A model generated the notes under the pieces. That model did not search any database. It saw only the letters and a program-made list of their open reading frames with translations, and had not been told where the DNA came from. DNA of 34,531 nt from Bradyrhizobium sp. CCBAU 51627 (GTDB lineage Bacteria > Pseudomonadota > Alphaproteobacteria > Rhizobiales > Xanthobacteraceae), in NCBI RefSeq assembly GCF_028128765.1, contig NZ_LBJG01000074.1:1-34531 (forward strand). The letters are read 5' to 3'. A program made the translations under genes and the position numbers. Shown here piece after piece: positions 9,760-17,200 of this stretch; the first letter of the stretch is position 1, and the number at the start of each line of letters is the position of its first letter.

Positions 9760-9775
9760 AGCAAGGAGCGGGCCA
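9760..9775 (-). promoter_or_regulatory. Sigma-54 (-24/-12) promoter of fliK-flgD
   Basis: On the minus strand the sequence TGGCCCGCTCCTTGCT matches the consensus TGGCACG-N4-TTGCW with one change. The GG and GC elements are exactly 10 bases apart. Transcription would begin near 9750, giving a leader of about 28 bases that holds the AAGGGG ribosome site of fliK. A sigma-54 activator gene, flbD, is in the window, which supports function. Confidence 0.75.
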
Positions 9776-9873
9776 GTCCCTCTCGCGGATATTTTATACA
9801 GTGAAATCAATGACTTGATCGGTCGAGGCCGCTGCCGCCAGCCGCCTTGCGGCCCCATCATTTCTGCCGGCCC

Positions 9874-9886
9874 GGCAAGAATTGCC
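9874..9886. promoter_or_regulatory. Palindrome GGCAA-N3-TTGCC upstream of fliK (candidate FlbD enhancer)
   Basis: GGCAAGAATTGCC repeats the arms of the fliF-upstream palindrome at 6607-6619. Its centre lies about 130 bases upstream of the predicted sigma-54 start site, the distance from which NtrC-type activators usually act. FlbD as the binder is inference. Confidence 0.5.
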
Positions 9887-10057
9887 TGAAAGCGCGGGGC
9901 GGGCGTGATTGCTTCAGCGAAATGCCCCCTATATTAAAGGGTGCTCTCAGCCGCTTTCGACCGGGCAAGCCAGTATCTTTCGGGAACTCAAGTTCCCGGG
10001 GATGCCTAGCGGCCCGGTCTAGGGGCATCAACGCCGCCGTCACGTCAGCTTAGGCCC
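9887..10057. other. Divergent intergenic region fliK/mnmA with hairpin
   Basis: No gene is seen. The region holds an 8-bp inverted repeat, CGGGAACT and AGTTCCCG (9981-9988 and 9991-9998), about 60 bases before the mnmA start, plus an A/T-rich patch TATATTAAAG near 9930 that could be part of the mnmA promoter. Neither has a recognised binder. Confidence 0.35.
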
Positions 10058-11239
10058 ATGCTCAACAGTCTGGATCTCGAAGGCCGTCCTGAGGATACCA
10101 GGGTCGTCGTCGCCATGTCGGGCGGCGTCGATTCCTCGACGACGGCTGCGCTGCTGAAGGCGGAAGGCTACGACGTCGTCGGCATTACGCTGCAGCTCTA
10201 CGATCATGGCGCGGCGACCCACCGCAAGGGCGCCTGCTGCGCCGGCCAGGACATCCACGACGCGCGCGATGTCGCCGCCAAGCTCGGCATTCCCCATTAC
10301 GTGCTCGACTACGAGGACCGCTTTCGCGAGTCGGTGATCGACAATTTTGCCGACTCTTACGCGCTCGGCGAAACGCCGGTGCCGTGCATCGAGTGCAACC
10401 GCAGCGTCAAATTCCGCGACCTCCTGAAGACCGCGCGCGAGCTTGGCGCGCAGGCGCTCGCCACCGGACACTATGTTGCCTCGCGCCGTCAGGGCGACGG
10501 CTCGCGTGCGCTGGTCTGCGCCGCCGATGCCGATCGCGACCAGAGCTACTTCCTGTTTGCGACCACGCAGTCACAGCTCGACTTCCTGCGTTTTCCGCTC
10601 GGCGACATGACCAAGCCCGAGACGCGCGAGCTCGCGCGCCGCTTCGGTCTCTCGGTCGCCGACAAGCACGACAGCCAGGATATCTGCTTCGTGCCCACGG
10701 GCCGCTACACCGACATCATCACCCGCCTGCGTCCGAACGCGATGGATCCCGGCGATATCGTCGATCTCGACGGCCGCGTGCTCGGCCAGCATCACGGCAT
10801 CGCCAATTTCACCGTCGGCCAGCGCCGCGGCCTCGGCATTGCAGCTCACGCGCCGCTGTTCGTGGTGCGGCTGGATGCGGCCAACCGCCGCGTCGTCGTC
10901 GGTCCGCGCGATGCCCTGAAGATGCACCGTATCGCCTTGCGCGACGTCAACTGGATCGGCGGCGGCGATATCGACCGCGCCATCGGAGGCGGCCTCGAGC
11001 TGTTCGTGCGCGTGCGCTCGACGCGCAGCCCCCAGCCGGCCTGGCTGCGCGGCGCGAACGGTCACTACGAGGTCGAGCTCGTCGCCGGCGAGGAGGGCGT
11101 TTCGCCCGGCCAGGCCTGCGTGTTCTATGACGCGCCCTCAGGGCAGGCGCGCGTGCTCGGCGGCGGCTTTATCCAGAGCGCCGCCGCGAAGGTGACGGCG
11201 AGCACAGCGAGGCCGCTGGTGGAAGCGGTACGCGGCTAA
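10058..11239 (+). CDS. mnmA: tRNA-specific 2-thiouridylase MnmA
   Basis: The 393-residue cytoplasmic enzyme puts sulfur on C2 of the wobble uridine of tRNA Lys, Glu and Gln, using ATP and persulfide sulfur. The PP-loop SGGVDSS is at 21-27 for ATP adenylation. The catalytic cysteine pair fits Cys113 in CIECN and Cys210 in QDICF. The C-terminal half carries the usual beta-barrel segments (GQHHGIANFTVGQRRGLGI and GQACVFYD). Another cysteine pair, GACCAGQD at 59-65, is common in alphaproteobacterial MnmA. Length is slightly longer than in E. coli because of the N-terminal 15 residues. It is followed by pmtA after 22 bases. Confidence 0.95.
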   Translation: MLNSLDLEGRPEDTRVVVAMSGGVDSSTTAALLKAEGYDVVGITLQLYDHGAATHRKGACCAGQDIHDARDVAAKLGIPHYVLDYEDRFRESVIDNFADSYALGETPVPCIECNRSVKFRDLLKTARELGAQALATGHYVASRRQGDGSRALVCAADADRDQSYFLFATTQSQLDFLRFPLGDMTKPETRELARRFGLSVADKHDSQDICFVPTGRYTDIITRLRPNAMDPGDIVDLDGRVLGQHHGIANFTVGQRRGLGIAAHAPLFVVRLDAANRRVVVGPRDALKMHRIALRDVNWIGGGDIDRAIGGGLELFVRVRSTRSPQPAWLRGANGHYEVELVAGEEGVSPGQACVFYDAPSGQARVLGGGFIQSAAAKVTASTARPLVEAVRG

Positions 11240-11261
11240 ACTTCCGGGCAGGGCAGGGGGC

Positions 11262-11900
11262 ATGGCAGCAGACATCTCGCGGGCCGGGGTCGAGAAGGCC
11301 TATGGCCGCTGGGCGCCGGTCTATGATCTCGTGTTCGGCAAGGTGTTCGACGCCGGACGGCAGTCGACCATCGCGGAGGCCGATCGCATCGGCGGCCGCA
11401 TCCTCGACGTCGGAGTCGGCACCGGGCTCTCGCTCTCCGATTACTCGCGCACCACGAAGATCTGCGGCGTCGACATCTCCGAACCGATGCTGCGCAAGGC
11501 GCAACAACGCGTGCGCAGCCTTCGCCTCTCCAATGTCGAAGTGCTCTCGGTGATGGACGCGAAGAACCTCGCCTTCCCGAAGAACTTCTTTGATGCGGTG
11601 GTCGCGCAATATGTCATCACCGCCGTCCCCGATCCCGAAGCCACGCTCGACGAGTTCGTGCGCGTGCTCAAGCCCGGTGGCGAGCTGATTCTGGTCAACC
11701 ACATCGGTGCCGAGAGCGGCCCGCGAAAGCTGTTCGAGCTCGCCTTCGCGCCCATCGCCCGCCGCCTCGGCTGGCGCCCGGAATTCCCGTGGGAGCGCCT
11801 CGTCAAATGGGCCGCCAGGCACGGCGGCGTCACGCTGGCCGAACGCCGCCCCATGCCGCCGATGGGGCACTTCTCGCTGATCCGCTACCACAAATCGTGA
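11262..11900 (+). CDS. pmtA: Phosphatidylethanolamine N-methyltransferase, PmtA type
   Basis: The 212-residue soluble class I methyltransferase is most like the Rhodobacter/rhizobial PmtA group, which adds methyl groups from S-adenosylmethionine to phosphatidylethanolamine to make phosphatidylcholine. The N-terminus has the family signature AYGRWAPVYDLVFGKVFDAG. The SAM loop is LDVGVGTGLS at 48-57, followed by the acidic GVDIS strand end and the post-loop VLKPGGELILVNH. AGGGGG lies immediately before the ATG at 11262. The gene follows mnmA closely and is probably cotranscribed. A ubiquinone/menaquinone-type methyltransferase is the alternative, less likely because of the N-terminal WAPVYD motif and short length. 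Confidence 0.75.
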   Translation: MAADISRAGVEKAYGRWAPVYDLVFGKVFDAGRQSTIAEADRIGGRILDVGVGTGLSLSDYSRTTKICGVDISEPMLRKAQQRVRSLRLSNVEVLSVMDAKNLAFPKNFFDAVVAQYVITAVPDPEATLDEFVRVLKPGGELILVNHIGAESGPRKLFELAFAPIARRLGWRPEFPWERLVKWAARHGGVTLAERRPMPPMGHFSLIRYHKS

Positions 11901-11945
11901 TCGCAGCACTGGGAACACGCGCCGTTGCCGACGCGTTTCCTACCT

Positions 11946-12308
11946 ATGCGCACGATATCAAACCTCATTATGGCCGGCCTCGTGATCGCAGCCTCTGCGC
12001 CAGCGATCGCGCAGGCCCCGCCCGCCCCGGCGACGCCGCCGCAAGCGACCGCGCCGCCATCCCCGCAGCACACGGCCGACTGCACGCCGCAGGACCGCCC
12101 GAACCGCGCCACCGTGCCTGATGGTCAAACCACCGGCCAGGCCCGGGAACCGCTCGGCGACAAACTGGCCAAATCCGACGGCGTGCTTTGTCCGCCCGCC
12201 GGCATCGATCCGGAGATGCACGCCCCGGCGCCGAGCACGGACGGCAACATGCCCGTCATCCCGCCCCCCGGCAGCCCGGGCGGCGACCCCAACGTCAAGC
12301 CGAAATAA
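11946..12308 (+). CDS. Small secreted Pro-rich hypothetical protein
   Basis: The 120-residue protein has a clear Sec signal peptide: MRTISNLIMAGLVIAASAP, then AIA-QA as the likely cleavage site near residue 23. The mature part is rich in Pro and Ala, has two cysteines (DCTPQD and VLCPP) that could form one disulfide, and ends in PNVKPK. No known domain was recognised. The ATG at 11946 is preferred because the signal peptide begins there; an ATG seven codons earlier is possible. It follows pmtA by 45 bases. Conservation of such proteins in Bradyrhizobium is my impression only. Confidence 0.6.
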   Translation: MRTISNLIMAGLVIAASAPAIAQAPPAPATPPQATAPPSPQHTADCTPQDRPNRATVPDGQTTGQAREPLGDKLAKSDGVLCPPAGIDPEMHAPAPSTDGNMPVIPPPGSPGGDPNVKPK

Positions 12309-12332
12309 GAGAATTTCCGCGCTCCGCGTTCC

Positions 12333-12417
12333 CTTCGCCTTTCCCCGCCTGCGGGAGAGGCCCAAATCCGCGCAAAAAGCGCGGATTCGGGGTGAGGGGG
12401 ACACTCCACGAGTCTGG
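12333..12417. repeat. Intergenic repeat with 9-bp hairpin
   Basis: A perfect 9-bp stem, AATCCGCGC (12365-12373) and GCGCGGATT (12379-12387), closes an AAAAA loop. It is flanked by CCTGCGGGAGAGG and GGGGTGAGGGGGA. This arrangement resembles a repeat family I have seen between Bradyrhizobium genes. It lies 57 bases after the secreted-protein stop and may also act as its terminator. Confidence 0.5.
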
Positions 12418-12476
12418 TACCTAAGGATCGGATTCCACGACCAAATCAGCTCGGTGACATCCCAAGCGACCTTTGC

Positions 12477-12506
12477 TTGACTTCCCGCCGCCCCCTTCCT
12501 TATATG
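12477..12506 (+). promoter_or_regulatory. Promoter of the tRNA-Met gene
   Basis: A -35 element TTGACT (12477-12482) and a -10 element TATATG (12501-12506) are 18 bases apart, about 45 bases before the tRNA. The GC-rich stretch after the -10 is typical of stringently controlled stable-RNA promoters. Confidence 0.65.
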
Positions 12507-12552
12507 CCGCGCGTTCGCGAGATCGGCCGTTTCGGCCCCGCGAGTGACTCGT

Positions 12553-12629
12553 GGCGGGGTAGCTCAGCTGGTTAGAGCACGGGAATCATAATCCTGGGGT
12601 CGGGGGTTCGAGTCCCTCCCCCGCTACCA
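12553..12629 (+). tRNA. tRNA-Met (anticodon CAT)
   Basis: The 77-base gene folds as a complete cloverleaf. The acceptor is GGCGGGG with CCCCGCT (one G-T pair), the D stem GCTC/GAGC, the anticodon stem CGGGA/TCCTG with loop ATCATAA, and the T arm GGGGG-TTCGAGT-CCCTC. Discriminator A and CCA are encoded. The GGGTC variable loop and general sequence follow elongator tRNA-Met. A CAT anticodon can also be tRNA-Ile2 modified with lysidine, which cannot be fully excluded. Its 3' end borders a debris-filled region, as expected for an integration target. Confidence 0.95.
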
Positions 12630-12994
12630 TAAGACCACGCGATATCAATACGTTAGGCCGATGGCTTCCCCGCCATCCCGGTCCGTAGCGCATCCGTAGC
12701 GCCGTGTCGCATGCGAACGGCAATCTAGTCCTTGAGAGCTTCGTGCCTGAATCCTTCATAGGCAATCTTCTTGAAGGCCGTCGTCGTTGCTGCTTGCTCA
12801 TTCGCTGGAGCACAGACCCTCCAATCCCCGCGCTTTGCACGCCTCAGCTGGGAACTTGTCACGCATTCTGACAAAAACCCGAGCAATCTAATCCTTGATG
12901 ATTGGATCGAGGCCGGATCGCGTACTCCGCGCCGTCCAAGGACTCGGTGCTTGAAGCCAGCGACAATGTCGGCCGCGAACTCGCTTCGGCTGCT
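12630..12994. other. Gene-free debris after the tRNA, with diverged direct repeat
   Basis: No convincing gene is present. Two copies of CAATCTARTCCTTGA (12721-12735 and 12884-12898, 14 of 15 identical) occur 163 bases apart. Translated on the minus strand both continue into similar short peptides after an in-frame stop (ALKD-stop-IA and IIKD-stop-IA, each soon followed by VRMR). That suggests two decayed copies of one coding sequence. A tandem CCGTAGCGC pair lies near 12685-12703. Confidence 0.4.
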
Positions 12995-13045
12995 CAGCCC
13001 TCTCAAGGCTGAAACAGGGGGGTTCGATTCCCCTAGGGAGCGCCA
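12995..13045 (+). pseudogene. tRNA-Glu-like 3' half
   Basis: An anticodon stem CAGCC/GGCTG with loop CTCTCAA (anticodon CTC at 13002-13004) is followed by the T arm around GGTTCGATTCC, the 3' acceptor strand AGGGAGC, discriminator G and CCA. It resembles the 3' half of a tRNA-Glu. No GCTCCCT strand or D arm exists upstream, and the T stem has extra G residues, so it is a fragment rather than a gene. It fits a left-over attachment site or a decayed tRNA. Confidence 0.65.
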
Positions 13046-13144
13046 GCAAAATCAGAAACTTAGGGTATGGGCAAAAGCGCGGTGTCCAGTCTGTGTCTCG
13101 TTGACGCGTGCCCGCCCCGTTCTTTTAGTTTGCTGAAAGATGCG

Positions 13145-13223
13145 GGCCGTTGGCGGCTTAAGGGCAGCTTACTATTCTGTGTATGGCCCTAAACGGGGAT
13201 GCGAATCCCTCCCTCTCCGCCAT
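13145..13223 (+). pseudogene. tRNA-Ser-like degenerate fragment
   Basis: The 3' end GAATCCCTCCCTCTCCGCCA matches a tRNA-Ser T arm, acceptor strand and CCA, and GGCTTAAGG upstream matches a tRNA-Ser D loop. Between them the anticodon stem is imperfect and the T loop is damaged (GATGCGAAT instead of GTTCGAAT). The possible anticodon ACT is uncertain. It is best read as a decayed tRNA-Ser or attachment-site remnant. Confidence 0.4.
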
Positions 13224-13479
13224 ACGACCGCGACGCGCGAAAACCCCGGTAAAACGAGGGGCGCCAAGAGCCCCCGGATCCGGTGGGGGAGAGCCACGGT
13301 GGAGAACCGCGGATCGTTCAATTTTGTCCCAATCTGCCACCATTGCGCCGCTGGCGGAAGCCGAATCCAGAACCGTCATCTGTTCCAAAGCCGGCACTCA
13401 GGGATGCGGTCGTCTCACCAGACTCATCGGCGATGCCGCCGGCTCTGGCGTTCGCACCGGTAGTTTTTCGAAGGGCTGA

Positions 13480-13528
13480 ACAGCTTCCCAAGCTGCATAC
13501 GAGGGTTCGATTCCCTTCGCCCGCCCCA
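13480..13528 (+). pseudogene. tRNA-Gly(CCC)-like 3' half
   Basis: The sequence contains the anticodon loop TTCCCAA in stem CAGC/GCTG, the variable loop ATAC, T arm GAGGGTTCGATTCCCTT and acceptor strand CGCCCGC, then C and CCA. It closely resembles the 3' half of an alphaproteobacterial tRNA-Gly with anticodon CCC. The 5' half is absent or unrecognisable, and the discriminator is C rather than the expected T. Confidence 0.65.
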
Positions 13529-13774
13529 ATTCAAAGACGCCTTGAAAATAAGGCTCTTCAGCGAATTTTGCAGGGAAGCTTTCTCGTCGCCCGAGAAATT
13601 CATACAACAGCTGTACAAATTCATTGTGCTTCAGGGCGATCGAGGCAGCAACTCAATGAAATGAGCAGGACAAGCATTCGAGGGTCAGCTGCTCTCGGCT
13701 CTCCGTCCGCTTTTGGACAACTCTTGAAAAGACCAAAGCCATTGAACATAGGGGTCGCCGGCCGCCCAGCAATG
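13529..13774. other. Region without recognisable gene
   Basis: Open frames here are short, overlap in several phases and show no known motif or ribosome site. It begins directly after the tRNA-Gly fragment. Only a short hairpin, CCTTGAAAATAAGG (around 13540), stands out. Confidence 0.4.
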
Positions 13775-13999
13775 TCACCCGAAACTATTGTCGTCACTTT
13801 CTCGCTCGATTGCAGCAACGCGCACGTCGCGCAGCCGTGACGCTTCGGGACCAGCGCTCTGACCATCGACCAGCATGCGTTCGATGGTCGCCTTGAAGTC
13901 CGGCACCAGTGAGCGCAGGACGCCGGGCTGCTTGATGGTCATCAATTTGGCGAAGTCGATTTGAGTTCTGGTCGGTTTAGCTAAACGAAAGAGGTCCAT
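13775..13999 (-). CDS. Short hypothetical protein (doubtful)
   Basis: A 74-codon frame starting at ATG 13999 reads MDLFRLAKPTRTQIDFAKLM and continues with an even, soluble-looking composition containing helical stretches. No family was recognised and no ribosome site precedes the ATG. It is divergent from the recombinase remnant at 14022. It could be the tail of a larger decayed gene. Confidence 0.25.
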   Translation of the reverse strand: MDLFRLAKPTRTQIDFAKLMTIKQPGVLRSLVPDFKATIERMLVDGQSAGPEASRLRDVRVAAIERESDDNSFG

Positions 14000-14021
14000 A
14001 CGGAAAACACTTGATTTCAGT

Positions 14022-14183
14022 ATGGATCGCGGCGTGAAACTTGGTCGGCGCCCAGTCAAGGCTTTCTTTGAAGCGCGCATACGCGACCTCCGGGCCGAAG
14101 GGATGGAAATCCTCAAGATAGGCCGGACGCTCGAGATCGGCACCTCGGTTGTGCAACGGGTGTTGGCCCAGGCTAAGCTGTAA
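14022..14183 (+). pseudogene. C-terminal remnant of a serine recombinase (resolvase/invertase)
   Basis: The 53 codons encode the linker and C-terminal helix-turn-helix of a Tn3-type resolvase or DNA invertase: GVKLGRRPV, then ARIRDLRAEGMEILKIGRTL and EIGTSVVQRVLAQAKL. The catalytic N-terminal domain (about 140 residues with the serine nucleophile) is missing, and the upstream frame does not encode it. It ends at TAA 14183. With the nearby tRNA fragments it marks an old integration zone. Confidence 0.7.
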
Positions 14184-14290
14184 GCTCGAGGAGGGGCAAC
14201 AGCGTGGCCCTTAACCAAGGCGTTGCGACGCAGGGGCGCAAGCGACAAGCAACGTATTGCTGCCGACCGTGCGATTCTTACCCACCCACA

Positions 14291-17200
14291 TCAACGTACG
14301 ACACGTGTTTCGCTATCAAGCTCCCGCAGCGCGCAGAGACTGTTGACCAGCCGCATGTCCTCGACAGTATTGCAGGCCACCTCAAGCAATCGTGGGCTCG
14401 CAAATATCAACGAGAGAGCCTGCGCCCGTGAGATTGCGACGTTAATGCGGTTGATGCTGAAGAGAAAGTTTACGCCTCGTGGGATTTCGTCGCCCGACGA
14501 TGTGGTCATCGAGATCAGGCAGACCGGAGCCTCCTGGCCCTGAAATTTATCAATCGTTCCGACCCGCGCACCCGATGGCAGGGCCGCCTTGATCGCGTTA
14601 ACCTGAAGATTATAGGGAGCGACGATCAGAACATCATCGAGGCTTAATCTCCTCTCGTGTCCAGCGCGGTCGCGGAACTTACATGCCAGCAGGCGCTGCA
14701 GTTCAATTCGAATCGCCGCGATTTCCTCGTGCGAGCTCTGCGTGTTTCCCGCGTGCGGCACCTCGATCAGACGGGCTCCCGTACGCAGGGGATAAGTCTC
14801 GCCGATGATGCACTGCTGGGCAGCTCCCTCATCGCTATTCAACCGCCCTTCGTAGACTAAATCCGAAATGAAGCGGCAAATGTCCGGGTGCATCCGGCGT
14901 GACGTCGGCAGAAAAATCCCGCGATCCACCGGAACCGTATTATGACCGGAGAGGAGATATTCAAGTGCCGACTGGCCGCTCTCCCCGGGATGCGCACCTT
15001 GGATCGGCTGCGACAGCTGCATCGGATCACCGACCAGCACGACGTTCTTCGCACAAGTCGCCATCGCCACGGTGTTTGCGATCGAGACCTGTCCGGCCTC
15101 GTCTACAAACAGGTAGTCGAAGCTTGCCTCAAAGTCGATCCGAGAAAAGAGCCAAGCCGTGCCGCCCACGACCGACGCTGACAATAGCCGCGCATCCTCA
15201 TTTCTTTCTGTTTGGTGGATCAGGTCACCGTACCTTGCGTCGAAATCGCCACCGCCCTTTTTGGCCATGCTGACCGTCGTGCCGGTCTCGGCTGCGCGAT
15301 CGAGAACTGCGTAGAGGAGATTGTCGATCGCATTGTGGCTGTGCGATGCGACGGCGATGCGCTTGCCGCGGCGCACGAGTTCGAGGATCGCGCATGAACT
15401 GACATAGGTCTTGCCTGTTCCTGGGGGGCCCTGGATTGGCAGCACGCTGCAATCCAGCTCCGCGACCACCGAAACGACCTCCGTCACAAACATCTTGCCG
15501 GCATCTACGACAGCTTTTAGACGGCGCGCGTTCGTAAACCGGGGCGAGGATCGGGTGATGAAGTCGCGGATGGCCGGGTAGCGCCCATCGCCGCGAATGA
15601 AAGAGTCAACCCCGCGTTCGATTGCGCCCTCGATCGCATCCGTGTCGAGGGGACGTCCCGGCAGCAGTGAGATGAATTTCGGCGCCTCGCGGAAGCGCGA
15701 TTGAGAGAACCGAACCGTAGCTGTGCGGCGGGCGTGATCGAGGTTGATCAGATTGACTGAGGCAGGCAGCCCATCCAGCTCGATGTGGCAGTCGCCCGGC
15801 TTGAGCTTGCTCTCCTGATCGGGAAAGTCATAGGTGCGCTCCCAGGAACGGCCCGCGTCGATGGTCCGTGTTTTGGCAACCAGTCCGCCCAGGCATTCCG
15901 CGTCCTCGATCAGATGGTCAACATCTTTGCTCATCTTGTCGAAGATGGCCCACCAGGCTGGCTTCTTTTCACGGGGGTGGAAGCGGCTGAGATCGAACAG
16001 CAGATCGGCGATAGCTTCCCCATATCGATCGCGAATGGGGACGAGCTTCTTCCGCAGGGCCGCGACCGCCGCTTCATCGTCATGGACGGAGTTGCGTCTG
16101 CCGTCGCCTTTGCCGTTTGGCCCGCCCAGGGGGCCCCATTGCATGTTTGCGGGCCTCACGCTGGACACGAGCCAGTCGCGCAGCTTCTGCGTCGAGATGC
16201 AATCGTCCCTATTGTAGTCGCGAATCTCGCGCAGGATCTTCGGATCCTGGCTGTCGCGCCAGTTCTCATAGGCGACAACGCTTGCGCCGGCCGTCTTCAC
16301 CTCGCCGGCCCGCGCCTCCATGTAGAACACTTCGAGGTTTTTCAGTGAATAGGCGGGCTCCGAGGCAGTGAGACTGCCCGAGACGACGGTGTAGAGATCG
16401 ACGAAACGATGGTCCCTCAGCATCTGATCAAGCAGAGCCTCACCGACGCCGTGACTGCAAGTCAAGCGGCGAAGCGCCGAAATCTCATACGCGGCATAGT
16501 GGTAGATGTGGGCGCCGGGGTACTCCTCGAGCCTGTCGGCGAAGAACGTCATCAGTTTCCTTAGAGATTCGCCTTCGGCCGCCCGATCATGGGCCCAAAA
16601 ATCTCTAAAGACGCCGTTGCCACCATCCTGAAACCACAGGCCATGGAGATATTCGAGGCCGCCTTCGAAATAAGGATCGCCCTCGATGTCATAGAAGACA
16701 TCGCCCTGATCAGGTTTCGGCAACAGCGCGAGGCCGCGATTGGGGTCGAACGGTTTCAGCTCGAAAGACGGGGGCCCGCCTGCCCGCCGCAGGGTCTGCA
16801 GCCGCGCCTGGGCGGCGAGCTTCTGCAGGGTCGCTTCGGCAAGCTTGGGAATGCGCTGCCTGAGTTGCCCGAGCTGGGTCATCGTGGTGACGCCAGAGGC
16901 GAGCAGCTTGCCGCGCTGGCTGCGGCTAATCCCGGCCACCAATGAGAGGCTGTCGGTCTCATCCCAAAATTTCTCGCAAGTATCGCGCCAGCGGCAGAGC
17001 CCGCACATTTTGACGGGATCCGGCGTCGTCGTCGGAGGCGCGACCACGAATTGCTCGAGCCGCTGCCGCGCATAACGTGAATATGCGGCATACTCGTTCA
17101 GACGGAATGAAAAGCGCTTCCCGTTGCCGAGTTCGACATGCGCATGTTCGGGCTCGAGGTGCTGAATTTCGGACAGAAGATCGGAATAGAGCACGAGCTG

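Noticed and set aside
7581..9804. Plus-strand frames opposite flgD and fliK
   Set aside because: Low-complexity antisense of the Ala/Thr-rich fliK; no ribosome sites or domains.
12725..13006. 93-codon minus-strand frame beside the tRNA
   Set aside because: No ribosome site or family, and it spans the tRNA-Glu-like fragment and one repeat copy; probably debris.
13283..13840. 185-codon plus-strand frame
   Set aside because: It runs across the tRNA-Gly fragment, which cannot be coding, and its composition is irregular.
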